A stretch of DNA of 64,000 nucleotides from Marsupella aquatica (GCA_973895155.1 OZ316899.1:16430001-16494000); one strand, 5' to 3'. Counted from the stretch's first letter, positions 1 through 10,444 are shown. A program made the numbers and translations. Notes: generated from the letters alone by a model not told the origin.

Positions 1-32
1 ATAAACAGGTCAATATTTGAGAATCAATTACA

Positions 33-2125
33 TTATTTGGATTCTTTGGATGGAATGTTGAGGAATGTCATCTGAAAAATGTACTTCTACAAAGCAATTT
101 GACTTGCATATTACTAGCACCAGGCGCTATTACTCACCAAGCGAATAAAATTTCCCCACTGCCTCCAACGCACGACCCACCACAATATCCAACTCTGAAG
201 CATTCGGAGCTTTCCAGGTAAGCAGTTACCCGACTGCCACCATAGGTCAATCTCTCTTGAAAGTCGGTAAGCCGCTACAAATGTCGGTGCGTTCCGTAAT
301 TTATCCCATAGCATTCAATGTTCCGCCTGCTTCTCTTCCAACACTCCTTCAACAGAATGGCGATGAAAAGCTTGGTAAAAATGAAAAGCTTCCGTCCTCT
401 CCCGTTCAGGGTTTGGGTGCCCTCCAAAAAAAATGTTTCGGATTGCTAACCATCCGGCTTGGGCATTGTCTGCCATGAAGCCATGAATGGTTGGATTATC
501 TAACCCATTCTCTTTGGAAACCTCAATCATTAATCTCCAAGCCTTCTCGAACGACGCCGTGTCCTCAGCTTTTAGCTTGCAAGTAAATATTGTACACAAT
601 GCGCGGTAATTGTGATCGTAAACGTGTGCGCTGAAAGTCACCCAATCCTTGGTCATTTGTTTCATGACATCGAAGCTTACCCAGGCACCTTGAAGCATCC
701 CTCCAGGTTGCATTTGCCGCAAAAGATCCACCCCAGACCCATGGCCTTTGGAAGTCATCTTAAATATGTGAGGTCTGTCTTCTTGAGATCCTTGACCTGG
801 AAGGATGTACCTATGTAGAAAATGCATGTTGATATCCTTTTGATATCGAACAAGAAAATCCAACTCTCCACGGCCTTTCTGGTCCTGCCTAACACTCTTG
901 AAAAGAGATGCAAACTTCTGTGGAGTAGAAACTACCATTAGAGACTGGAAAATCTCTGTCTCTTTGATATCTTCAATCTCACCCAGGCTCTCACACAAAG
1001 ACTGTACAAAAGATCTTGTCGCTACATTTTTAATCCCGGCAGGCGTCCAAGTCGGATTGCCTTCCAATTTCTTTTTTATGACATCTTCAACTACCTTTTC
1101 CGCACTCCGGGAAAATACCTTACGACGAGGATGGTTGTGGGTGCCCATATGAATCGCAAGGCGAGACATGTGACTACAGGTATCTGAGTCAAGCAGAACT
1201 TGAGGATACATATAAAATAGTCTTGCAGAGCATGCCTCTACACAAAAAGGGAGTTGCTGGCAATAATGACAAACAACTCCACCCTGCTCAATGAACGATC
1301 CAACACGGTGAGAGCCTCCAAGTTTTGGGGTACCAGCCCATGCCTTTGCATTCCTCCTCTTCTTTCGGCGGAAATAGTCACAAGTTTTATTCCTGCACTC
1401 AATAAATCCAGTACAAGTGACTTTACCGAATTCCCAGTATTTCTTGGGCTGCACGTTTGCAGTGGTAGGAAATATTCTAGTCTAGATGTAGCAATCCTTG
1501 GTTCGGTCCATGTCCCGTAGACGGGATCCTTTTGAAAGAATTCCTGACGATGGAGGCAACTCAAACACTACGTTTCCATTGTACTTCGGAGGCAAACAAG
1601 GTACTTGTTCATGCTGGAAGTTTCCAGCCAAAATGAACCTCGAAAGTTCGCTGGACCCAGTTGACTTGAGCAGCGCGTCCATTGCACTTCTCCGGTATAC
1701 AATATGGATTGCGACGATGGCATCTCCTCTTTGACCAAGACCACGTTAGGCGCCGAAGGCTCCACGAAGGGGATCCTTGGTGGCTCCTCATCATCACTAT
1801 CGGAAAGAGCAACTACATCCACCGGATCCCTCTGAGGGGATTGCCGATCTCCTTGATTTGGTTCCCGAACGACAATGGAGTAGCGCAACCCAACATTAAG
1901 GTGCCAAAATCTCACCCCGTCATTGACATCAAAAAGTGTGACAGATTCAAAGTCATTGGCTTCCGTTCCCTCCTGAACGATTGCCTCTATGTCATTCATG
2001 CGCAAATCAAACCTTCCACAAAGATAAACCTCACTTATTTGCCTATACCTTTCGGCCACAGACACTGGAATGGAAACAATGTCACCGGTGGACATACGGG
2101 TAACTACGATTGACTGAGACATCAC
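33..2125 (-). pseudogene. Zinc-finger DDE transposase (MULE-like), frameshifted
   Basis: Read leftward from an ATG at 2125. The first about 170 codons (MMSQSIVVTRMSTGD...) hold an acidic patch (LSDSDDEEPP). The frame shifts near 1620 and an in-frame TAG sits near 1484. The rest is a Cys/His cluster (CTGFIECRNKTCDYF, VCHYCQQLPFC, ending IHMGTHNHP), like the WRKY/GCM-type fingers that precede MULE transposase domains. A DDE-like core follows: candidate first Asp in WVSFDVMKQMTKDW, second Asp in GFMADNAQAGWLAIRN, then a His-rich AFHFYQAFHRHS block and a possible Glu in RLSREIDL. A TGA at 315-317 interrupts it. The exon ends at 138 with a clear donor (GTGAGT on the minus strand). An acceptor at 72-74 leads to a short exon with a stop at 33-35. 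The gene diverges from the methyltransferase gene. The DDE family assignment is inferred from motif spacing. Confidence 0.6.
115..129. repeat. 15-bp palindrome in transposase intron
   Basis: TAGCACCAGGCGCTA, eight bases inside the minus-strand intron whose donor is at 132-137. It differs from the consensus TAGCGCCNGGCGCTA by one CG-to-CA change. Confidence 0.85.
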
Positions 2126-2352
2126 AGAAGCCTCAGAAGCGAATGAGAGCAGGAAAATTATGAATCAAAATTCCACCGACAAGGACTGTTATTGATCCTG
2201 ACTAACAGTTCCCTAAAGCCGTTATAATAAGACAATCCTCTGACACCATAAATGTGTTTTGTCGTTATATCAACGTCATTTACGATCAACGACATTAACG
2301 ATAAACGTCATTTAGGAAGAACCCTTTTGTTCTAGAAATATCAGATGATGAA

Positions 2353-2556
2353 TAGCGCCAGGCGCTATTAAAAACATTGTAGAAGTAGAGGTCCATGCAG
2401 AGTCAATTTATGTTTAGCGCCTGGCGCTATTCATAACAATCCAAAAGGTTGGGGTCCATCTAACGTCAATTTATGTGTAGCGCCAGGCGCTAATAAAAGC
2501 AAATGACATAAAACAAATTCCTAACGGAGACCCTGGATGATTAGCACCAGGCGCTA
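2353..2556. repeat. About 63-bp tandem array of palindromes
   Basis: Palindromes start at 2353, 2415, 2478 and 2542, so successive spacings are 62, 63 and 64 bp. The first two units also share inter-palindrome sequence (GGTCCAT followed by GTCAATTTATGT), so this is a degenerate tandem repeat. The three complete-match cores are TAGCGCC(A/T)GGCGCTA; the fourth has CG changed to CA. A 63-bp period is six turns of B-DNA, so the sites face the same side. Confidence 0.85.
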
Positions 2557-2784
2557 ATATTGATATCATTCATATTATGAACGTATACAATGGTAAAAAC
2601 TACAAGTATGAGGCTTCAAAAAGATGAAAAGGCTTTGTTTTTTGCTAGCGCTAGTTTTCTTTTATATCATAAATACGAGAAAACTAGATTTTGGGGAAAG
2701 TAATGGCATATTAGCGCCTCTTATGGCTCTATATTGAATTCCCAATTGACATAAAAATTAAAGATTTTAGGCCTTGGAAATTAC

Positions 2785-2799
2785 TAGCGCTGGGCGCTA
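2785..2799. repeat. 15-bp palindrome, intergenic
   Basis: TAGCGCTGGGCGCTA, 243 bp after the last site of the tandem array. The TAGCGC/GCGCTA arms are intact; the seventh base differs from the consensus. Confidence 0.8.
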
Positions 2800-3909
2800 C
2801 TATTTGGTGAGTAAAAATTAATTCTATATATTCTCAGGTTTTCCTTTCAACGGTCATATTCAACGGTAACTATAGGTTGCGTGACCCTCAATACATCAAT
2901 CCCTTTATGTGTTGTCGAATAAGATAACGACATGTGTCATAGATCCAGGCCAGGAGTTCAGTTTCCTTAGCGTATATGTCATGCTCTGTGCTCTAGATTC
3001 TTCTTATTTCCCATGTTAAGTACAGTACGATCAAAGCTGTGTGACGGGTTTTTGCCGTTTGCTGTACGGAAAGAGCCCGGTGGTTGTCAGTGCTTCCTTC
3101 GCCCTTGTGCAAGCAATGGACCCTGCCTTATCCTCCTCTCAATGCTTTAGTGGAAACGGACACAAAGAGGTCGTTCCCTCGCAAACATCTGAGTGCTCAT
3201 TTTCAGGATCTATGTATAGTCGTTGAGTGACTCGATCCACTACTTCGCGAGCCCCTGAAGCACAACCCGCTGTATCGTTCCCGAATAGCAAGAGAGGGAA
3301 GATGGATGATTCTGATTTGTTTGCTGTGGAGGACTTCGGAGAGACGTCGCTGATTGTTTATGATGTGATCTCCAAACACATTATGTCATTTGGAAAAGAT
3401 TTCCGAGGACATGCCAAGGATTCCAATGTGCCGACTACTTCATATGGAAGTAGTGCGGACATTACGGAAGGGAAGTCTTTTGACAGAGAAGCTGAAAGAC
3501 TCCTTTCAGAGCACAGGATACAATTCTAAGATCGGCATGCTATTTTACGTCCAACCAACAGATTCCAATGGTGAAGTCCAGATCTGCACGCCAGAGATTT
3601 GTGCTTCCTGGGATGCAATTTGGGTTGCAGAGAATGAAAAGTTTGAGGCGGAATGCGCTACCAACCCTGACTTCTCCGTCCTGCAGGATAAGATGTTTTC
3701 TGTGTTTGATGGAAACCATTGACTCTACACATGGTCCATCGTCACAAAGGAGAATCCGGATGATGTGAAATACCATCCTCGCGTCCAGTGCACAATATTC
3801 AAGGGAGAAAAGGGGTCCTTGATCGAGATTGAGGTGGCGATGCACACTGTTAACCAGTAAGTGTCTCTTCCAATATATTTCCATTCTAATCTATGATCAA
3901 GTGTTTCAC

Positions 3910-3924
3910 TAGCGCCGGGCGCTA
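3910..3924. repeat. 15-bp palindrome in intron 1 of the methyltransferase gene
   Basis: TAGCGCCGGGCGCTA inside the 91-bp intron 3857-3947 (donor GTAAGTG, acceptor TTTTCAG), 23 bp before the acceptor. Confidence 0.85.
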
Positions 3925-5317
3925 CTGACTCCCTCTCTCGTTTTCAGGCTTGGGCAGGCAGTGGTCGAACCCTCTTGGATACTTGATGTAGACCGTATCA
4001 ATCAAATTCTCTCGAATGAACTCGATTACTACAAGTCTATCATTGACGCTGCAAACTTCAAGAAGTTTGGGCAGATCATGTAGAAAACACGAAAGGGATC
4101 GTGGTATACAAAAAAAATGCCTCAAGAAGCGCTTCTATACATCTTGTGTGAGAATAAGATCAAGTCTTATTCTAGACAGTTTAAGATGGATCTGGAACAT
4201 GCTGCCGCTCAGGGTACACCTTGGTCTCCCGCAAAGATTTCAAAAAGACATGCAGCGATGATGAAGGAGGCAACAAAGGATTGGGCGATAAAGGTGTCAA
4301 AAATCACTCCTCTGTTAAGCCCCGCTTTTGAGGATTTCATGCGGACATGTGCTGAGATGTACCCCCTCACAGAGAAGAATAAGAGAGATAAGAAGCCGGA
4401 TGCAGTTGTCTGTACAATGGATCGAGCAAGATTGTTTACCGCTGTCTCTGCCCTTAACCCCAAGCTGAGGAGTACCCTTCTGGTTGCCCATTGTACACCG
4501 GAGCTGAGGAAACAATTCTTCCATCCACAGAGCGTTAATGACGATCCAATGAAGCAATGGTGCCATACTTGACAAACTTGGAACACTGTGGAGGGAATCG
4601 CTATTGGTTTGCTGCAAACCTCCCTATGCCAGGTCAGTGATATAGTCCCCGCCAATCGGTTGCAGGAGTGGGAGTGTGACTCAATTGAATCGCTTATTGA
4701 AATAGTCTCAAATGACTTCAAGAAATTCGGGGACGCTGTGAAAGGCAAGTTTTTTAATACAATGTGGCCTTCCAAGTATCCCGACAAGGCTGACTACACC
4801 CTCAAGAATCAGAAGAGGGCCAAACAATACCTGTACCGTTTCTTCATGCATATGGAGATTGTGAAGCCAGATTACTTTTGGGCATACCCTGCTGCTTTCC
4901 AAAAGTGGATCGTTGTTCCCGAAGGAGACATACTGGCCGACATGTATTCAATGTATCCCGCTGAAGGGTGTCTTCCACCAAGGAAACTGTCAGAATGGGA
5001 GAGAATTCATTGTCCTTGGTATTTGGACACCGATAGATGGGACTCTCCATTCGAAGACATTGAGAAAGACGCATTTCATAAGCTTTCAAAGTCTCAGGTC
5101 CCTCCCAAGTTTGTGTCCGACATGAAGCAGGGAATCGAAGGTGATGTGATCAAGTCGGCGGCAGAATTGCAATCGGTGTGCGAAACTAGGGTTGTTCATG
5201 TTGATCAAAGTCGCAAACCCAGAGCCAAAACAAAACCGAAGGTGCGGCACCGAGTACCTCAACGCGGTCCGCCAAAAAACGTAAGTTGTCATTCAGCTTG
5301 TAGCTTCACATTTTGGT

Positions 5318-5391
5318 TAGCGCCAGGCGCTGCTATATGACTATGTCTATTGGTTTGTTTTTTCAATTGGTTTGGACAGCGCCTGGCGCTA
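5318..5391. repeat. Two palindromes in intron 2 of the methyltransferase gene
   Basis: TAGCGCCAGGCGCTG at 5318-5332 and CAGCGCCTGGCGCTA at 5377-5391, 59 bp apart. Both lie inside intron 5281-5430 (donor GTAAGTTG, acceptor TTTCCTTTAG). Each has one changed outer base; the 13-bp core is perfect. Confidence 0.85.
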
Positions 5392-6164
5392 TTATTCAAC
5401 ATTGAATAAATTCTGCTCTTTTTCCTTTAGGTGGGAGAAAGTCTGACGCTGCAACCGACGAAACAAAAGTAGATGCCACTCCGGAGCCTTCCAAAGCCAA
5501 GACCGATGCCCAGTCAGACCCAGTAACTCCAATTGACAAAGCGAAAGAGATCGTCCCTCTTGATGCAGCCAGTACAAAGAAGAAGAAGAAAAGGGCAATT
5601 CAAGCAGGAGAATCTTCCCGAGATGATGTCGCTGGAACTGGTGTTCAGAAAGATGTGGGAACCTTCAAGAGCAAATCTTCTAGGCATTGCATGGTGGAAA
5701 CAAGTATCCAAGAATTTATTGATATTGCTTTCAACAAAGCAGCGAAACCAGATTGGGTGGCTGATGCACAGAAATGGGGAGAGGACTTAATCAAGTTGGG
5801 TTCCCGAGTAAAGGGAGTAATCAGAGGAGGAAAAGAAAGATCATTTGGTGTCAATGCAGGATTCATGTATCTTCCTACTGGACTTAAACCTACGCTCATG
5901 GACCGTCGGGTTCCAAAGTGGAATGTACCAGACCACACAGTTCCCAGTTCTTTCTTCAAAGCAATGGACCCTTTCCTTTCTGATGATGGCATGCATGCGA
6001 TCTTGTATTTAGATGACCATGACCAGGTTTCGCAGGTCATTTCAGCATGCCAGCAGTCAAAACAATTCCATTGTGTCAATTCTCACAATGTCGTCATGTC
6101 TATGCCCATGTACAGAGCAAAGACCGATATTCAGGTACAGATCGTTGCATCTCTTGTTTATTGT

Positions 6165-6179
6165 TAGCGCCCGGCGCTA
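6165..6179. repeat. 15-bp palindrome in intron 3 of the methyltransferase gene
   Basis: TAGCGCCCGGCGCTA in intron 6135-6255, between the two halves of the methyltransferase domain. The same position is occupied in copy 2 (15,872-15,886). Confidence 0.85.
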
Positions 6180-6914
6180 ATTTAGTCTTTGCTGTAGTTC
6201 TCAAAACATTACCCATCGATTGATAATTTGAGCCAAATGTGTGCGATGCGTGCAGGTATTTACCTTAGGCTAGACATATTTTGTCGGACTTCTTCAAAAG
6301 GAAAGGTACCAAAGGATCCAAGGTTGAAGCCTCTATCAATAAGTGAAGATCCTTCGATCTCTAACTTGATTGGGCTCCCAACCTTGAAGACAGATCATTG
6401 CCCGGAGTTGGATTTTGCTGGGAATGTCTGTCTTTTGGTTGGTTTTATGCAGTCAATGATAGAGCTTTTTACTCTTCCTGGAGATATTGTCCTTGACTGG
6501 ACTGTAGGTTCAGGAAGCACATTCATTGCTGGTGATTTTTCTGGTCATTTTGTGATTGGGTTGGAAAATAGGCGTGAGTTTGTTGAGACTGCATCAAGGG
6601 TTTTCTTAGAACTTCTTGATCCCAGGCATGTTCCGATATTGCCTCCTCCCGCAACCAATTTAAGTGGTTGCAAAAAGAAAGATAGGCTCCGATCTGTTCT
6701 CAATTTTGATTTCGACGAAGAGGAAGGTACCTCTGGAGACGTCAGAGATGACACAGAGAAAACACAGGAGGAAGATTCTTCGGAGAAGAGCAAAGACTCA
6801 GACGAGTAATGTTCTTCCAGTAAGCTTCTTTATCCTTTCAAGTGTTGTTGACAATTCTAGGTTCTTGCTCTCTTATCTCCTAAACTCATATGTTTTTCCG
6901 TTTTACTGGATCAG

Positions 6915-7215
6915 GTCAGAATGGAATCTGAGGAAGCGTTTCCAACTCCGGAGGAGCCTAGCTAGGAATGTAATTGTCACTCCTGAGAAGCCGTTTGTTT
7001 TGCCCTCATACGCTGAAAATGCCGCTAGGAGGGTTGACAAAATTAGAACTCTTTGTTGGGAAACAAAAGGTCTACGTCTTCAGAGGGGAGCAGACAAGAA
7101 GTTCATGAGGAACCCTTATATAGATGATGTTTCCCAAAGCAAGTACATTGATGACGAAGCCGAGTCCACGGACAGATTTGAAAGCTCCGCATCAAAAACA
7201 TCTGGCAGTTTATAG
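6915..7215 (+). CDS. Conserved-looking downstream exon or small ORF of the element
   Basis: After the methyltransferase stop there is a donor-like CCAGTAAGC (present in both copies) and an acceptor-like GGATCAG ending at 6914. An open frame of about 100 codons follows, basic then acidic (RKRFQLRRSLARNVIVTPEK ... DDEAESTDRFESSASKTSGS). It could be an alternative last exon or a separate small protein. It is missing from copy 2, which jumps from about 6,830 to the equivalent of about 7,490. I recognise no domain. Confidence that it is coding is low. Confidence 0.35.
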
Positions 7216-7309
7216 GTAGAAATGGGGTTTTCTTCAAATACGTCATTTAATGTTTCAATATGTAACCATTTCGATGAATTGGCTGATTTTAAGCCCTTTC
7301 AACTTTTAC

Positions 7310-7424
7310 TAGCGCCAGGCGCTCCTCAAACATACTGTCACTATTATATTTTTATTTCAGATTCTTGAAGTTTGAGTTGTGAAGACGTGTTCTTAGGTGC
7401 AATATTGGCTAGCGTCGGGCGCTT
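7310..7424. repeat. Two palindromes downstream of the methyltransferase gene
   Basis: TAGCGCCAGGCGCTC at 7310-7324 and the more diverged TAGCGTCGGGCGCTT at 7410-7424, start-to-start 100 bp. Both fall in the segment deleted from copy 2. Confidence 0.75.
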
Positions 7425-7622
7425 CCCAATTTTCTAAAGGTTCTTGGGTGTGGATTCTTTCCGGGCTGTGGTTGCATGAATGTTTTGTTTTCCGTCTGAT
7501 TTTGTGGTATTAGGTGAACTGGTAGGAATAGTCATGGATCTTTGCAGCTAGATGTCTTCTGGAAAGACCCTGATCGGGAGGAGGCTGGAATAGATGATGG
7601 TTGTCAACTGGGATTACTGTAG

Positions 7623-7890
7623 TAGCACCAGGCGCTACTAAAAGGTTTTGGTTAATTATAATTGACTTAAATAGCGTTCCAAGATCGAACATTTCATAAC
7701 CCCCTTCATTAAATATCCTCCGAGAGTGCAATTGGTACAAATTATAGACTCTTCATAGCGCCCGACGCTAGCAATAATCATGGAGAGTTCCTACCGGTAC
7801 GAGTTTTGTTATATTTACTCCTATTTGTTTTTTTGGTGTCTTTTAAAAAAACCTCACCTTCGGCGCTATTTTTACCAGCGCCGGGTGCTA
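7623..7890. repeat. Three palindromes near the right end of the element
   Basis: TAGCACCAGGCGCTA at 7623-7637, TAGCGCCCGACGCTA at 7756-7770 and CAGCGCCGGGTGCTA at 7876-7890. All three have counterparts in copy 2 (16,811, 17,221 and 17,401) in the same order and sequence context, so they belong to the element. Confidence 0.8.
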
Positions 7891-8012
7891 CCAGAAAAAA
7901 ATTTCAAAAGTTTCAGACTAGAATTTTCCTGTTACCAGTCTTTTTCCCTGTTACCAATTGTTATGAATGCCTGTTTCCTGTTTTCCTGCCTTTTGTAAAC
8001 ACCTCCATACAG

Positions 8013-8263
8013 GTTATCACAGCATGTACAAGGAATATCGTGATACCACGTTGAACGAAGCTGTAGAGCAGATGTATGATGAGATGGCTAGTTCTCATAG
8101 AGTTCGGTTCCCTTGCATCCAGATCATCAAGACTGCGACAATCCTTGTCTCTCTATGCAAGCAAGAAAATACCAAGAAGTTCCATGATTCAAAGATCAAG
8201 TTCCCCTTCACGTACCGCAAGATTCGACCTCCATCGCAAAAGCTAAAGACAACTTACAAGGCA
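8013..8263 (+). pseudogene. RPL18A: Last exon of cytosolic ribosomal protein eL20 (L18a)
   Basis: The open frame beginning [20 protein letters not shown] and running through [24 protein letters not shown] and [13 protein letters not shown] is the C-terminal part of plant eL20, a structural protein of the 60S ribosomal subunit. A good acceptor (CCATACAG, ending at 8012) precedes it and gives phase 1, so this looks like an exon of an intron-containing gene. The upstream exons are not in the window. It starts 8 bp after the end of the element, so either the element inserted into the preceding intron or the exon was stranded by rearrangement. Similarity stops after KTTYKA, where a short C-terminus and stop are expected but the frame runs on (ARNKVNHVW...). 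A segment after IIKTAT ([13 protein letters not shown]) is diverged. Probably a decayed fragment rather than a working gene. Confidence 0.75.
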
Positions 8264-9973
8264 AGAAACAAAGTCAATCATGTGTGGATAAACTACACAT
8301 GGGCAGTTCCCCTGAAGAAGCATCACTTGCTAACATTGTCACTCGGACCACAAGGAGTTTATTACCTCAATGTCTTCAGCCTCAATGTTATCATCTTGAT
8401 AGTTAGACATCATTGCTTACAGGTTCTGCCATAAACCTTACTCCAAGTGTTTGGAGAACATGGTTCTTGTACTATTTACCCAAGTGATTGTTTTTGTACA
8501 ACTTGTCAGCCCACAATTGACCCCAGACAATGGTCATCTTAGCAATGGTCACTAGCAGCATGGACAAATTTATATAAAATCATCTTTCAGAAAGTGGGCC
8601 AATCTAATTTGGTAACGTTCAGTACACACTGCCTCAAACCCCATTCTTGTATTATCTTAGGCACGCAAATGGTGTGATGTTGTTGGAGGAAAGCGGAGAA
8701 AGCCCGTCCTGCAAAGAGAAACATGACCTAAAACCTTGCATCTCATTCCTGTATTATCTTCACAATAGAATGTTTGAAAAATGCAAGCGGAGGTGCAAGA
8801 ATTCAACTATGAGTGAGATACTGGAATCCTTACTCACCTTAAACCTTACTCCGAGAGACCCAAGAAATGGCTTCAATCTTTTGTTCTGTGCTGCAGCCAA
8901 ATGTGTAATTCATTAGCAGGAATCGTTGGGAATCATATACATGTGTATCTTGTACATCATTCATTTCCTCATTATTAATTTTCCCCAGCTCAAATATTGG
9001 ACTGCCATTTAGTTTCTTTAAGCCTGTGCAAATGAATGAGCTCTGAAGACGAAAAACATTCTCGCTTACACTGAAACAGAGTCCACAAACTCTGTACCCA
9101 ACCGTTGTTGGAGGAGCTCAAATGAGCTATGTATACAATGCAAATGCCTGCGCAAATAGTTTAAATTGAACTTACCTCACTCACTATCGCAAAACTGTTG
9201 TCCCTTTGCACACTCCCTGGTTGGTCGTAGTTTGCAGCTTAGTAGCTCAGGAATGCCATAGTTGTTCCCGAGGAGTGCCGTCCAAAGCAAATGCAATGTC
9301 CGTGTACGTTGCAACTCAAACTCACAAAGTTGAGCTCAATCTTCACCTCAAAGCCTTGCAGTTGAACTCCAATTTCTCCAAGCCTGGAGCCCACTCTTGT
9401 TCTTTCAACAACACAACCTCTTCCTTCCCGCTGCCTTAAGAAATTGAAGAAATGCTGCAAACACAAGTCCGCATTATCACTCCCAAGTCTAGTGGAGATT
9501 CAAAGATTATTGTCACAATGTCGAGTTACAAAGATTGCATAAACACCAATAGCTTGCATAAACACAATGACTGTAGCTCATCAGCAGCTTGAAGCTTGTA
9601 GATTTTACCTCGTTGCCTGAGAAAAATGTCTGCATCACCTGAACAGAGCTACGACATTTCACCTCTCGCCTCCAAAGATGAGCGCAACACAACCTCCAAC
9701 TCCTCCCCACTGACGGTCGTAGCTCCCGGTCAAACCTTAACGACAAAGGGATACCTGGGAGCGCTTGCGATTAGTAGATCAATCACTCTTCCCCGAGCAT
9801 GTAATGAAGAGCACAAATGTCCCCTTTGATCGGCCACTCATTGACTTGAGCTCACTGTCACTCAATGTGGACGATGTCAACAACATAAATGGTTAAGCTT
9901 CTCAGGACACAATCAATGAATCCTCATTCTCCTGCAAGTGGAGAATGAGTTTAAAGACAACAAGAGGCCATAA
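8264..9973. other. No gene seen
   Basis: AT-rich intergenic DNA. Short open frames (for example 8647-8916) have no family features. Phrases such as CTTGTATTATCTT recur near 8,647 and 8,748. The motif GGTCGTAG turns up here (9,225; 9,716) and again beyond the next element (14,279), which suggests that both flanks were one repetitive tract before the insertion at 9,979. Confidence 0.5.
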
Positions 9974-10336
9974 CATTGTGTGACGCCGCCGGTACGGCGG
10001 TTAATGAGTGATTCAGTCTAACTGCGCTCGGCACGCGCGTTAGGTGGGTCTTAGGCCGCTATTATTAGCATAACGACAGTATTTAGGTAATCATTAGGGG
10101 TAGGACATCATTAGGAAATAAGGGGGACTTCAGGTTCGGGCTGGCGGCGGGTCGCTATTCGCACACCCGGGTTACGAGCGTGGAGGGGCCCCTCCCTCGG
10201 GTCCGTATAACGAACTTAAGGAAGCGGCCACTGACGCACGCTGACTCAGACCGGCGGAGTGGCCGGTACACCACAAGCGTGAGTGGTTCAACCTATGGGC
10301 GTCGAGGAGACGTCGGGGATCGACAAGCCCTCAAAG

Positions 10337-10344
10337 TATAAAAG
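10337..10344 (+). promoter_or_regulatory. TATA box
   Basis: TATAAAAG, about 100 bp upstream of the ATG at 10,445, with CT-rich leader sequence between (CTCTCTCGTTCTCTCT). A typical plant core promoter layout for the ORF that follows. Confidence 0.7.
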
Positions 10345-10444
10345 GGGAGCCAACCCTTTGTAGTGCACCAGTCCATCAGTCCACGCGCCAGCTTCGACCC
10401 CAGCTCTCTCGTTCTCTCTAGGTCGCCACTACTATCTCCTCTGA

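Larger units (their letters stand above)
2126..3115. promoter_or_regulatory. Divergent intergenic region of the element
   Basis: About 990 bp of AT-rich DNA between the start of the transposase (2125, minus) and the first plausible ATG of the methyltransferase gene (3116, plus). It holds four palindromes in a roughly 63-bp tandem array (2353-2556), one more at 2785-2799, half sites near 2645 (CTAGCGCTAG) and 2713 (TAGCGCC), and two copies of AACGTCATTTA about 31 bp apart near 2272 and 2304. I see no convincing TATA box. A shared promoter with the palindromes as binding sites is inference from position. Confidence 0.5.
3116..6809 (+). pseudogene. Element-encoded protein with C-terminal beta-class amino-methyltransferase domain, degraded
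   Basis: Four exons by GT-AG boundaries and frame continuity: 3116-3856, 3948-5280, 5431-6134 and 6256-6809. The first about 850 codons match no family I recognise; exon 3 begins with a Lys-rich acidic linker. The last exon has the signature of beta-class N6-adenine/N4-cytosine MTases: an amphipathic helix (LVGFMQSMIELFTLPGD), motif I VLDWTVGSGSTFIAG (family form VLDPFxGSGTT), then FVIGLENRREFVETA. An acidic Ser-rich tail ends in SKDSDE. The part before motif I (FLSDDGMHAILYLDDHDQ) resembles the post-motif-IV strand, but I find no DPPY/DPPW tetrapeptide, so catalysis is uncertain. Defects: TGA at 3224, frameshift near 3520, TGA near 3720, TAG near 4081, TGA near 4570, and a 1-bp deletion near 6265 relative to copy 2. 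A start at the ATG of 3302 is also possible. Confidence 0.65.
1..8005. mobile_element. Composite element, copy 1: divergent DDE transposase and beta-class methyltransferase, with palindrome family
   Basis: Two genes diverge from about 2.1-3.1 kb: a transposase-like gene leftward and a methyltransferase-domain gene rightward. A 15-bp palindrome (TAGCGCCNGGCGCTA and close variants) occurs 15 times here and never in coding sequence. The right end is set by comparison with the second copy at 15,628-17,557: similarity stops in both right after CTTTTGTAAACACCTC (ending at 8005 and 17,557). The left end is not seen; it lies in, or to the left of, the first bases of the window. Both genes carry stops and frameshifts, so this copy is non-autonomous now. 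I do not recognise the element family. The MULE-like label rests on the transposase alone. Confidence 0.65.

Noticed and set aside
2353-2556. CRISPR-like array
   Set aside because: The repeat is a 15-bp palindrome, the inter-repeat DNA is partly similar between units, and sites are dispersed through introns as well.
1-8005. Bacterial restriction-modification system or contamination
   Set aside because: Canonical GT-AG introns, a plant eL20 exon adjoining, and a second copy embedded in plant repeats argue for a eukaryotic element.
8647-8916. 89-codon open frame
   Set aside because: No recognisable motif, no promoter signal, surrounded by decayed DNA.
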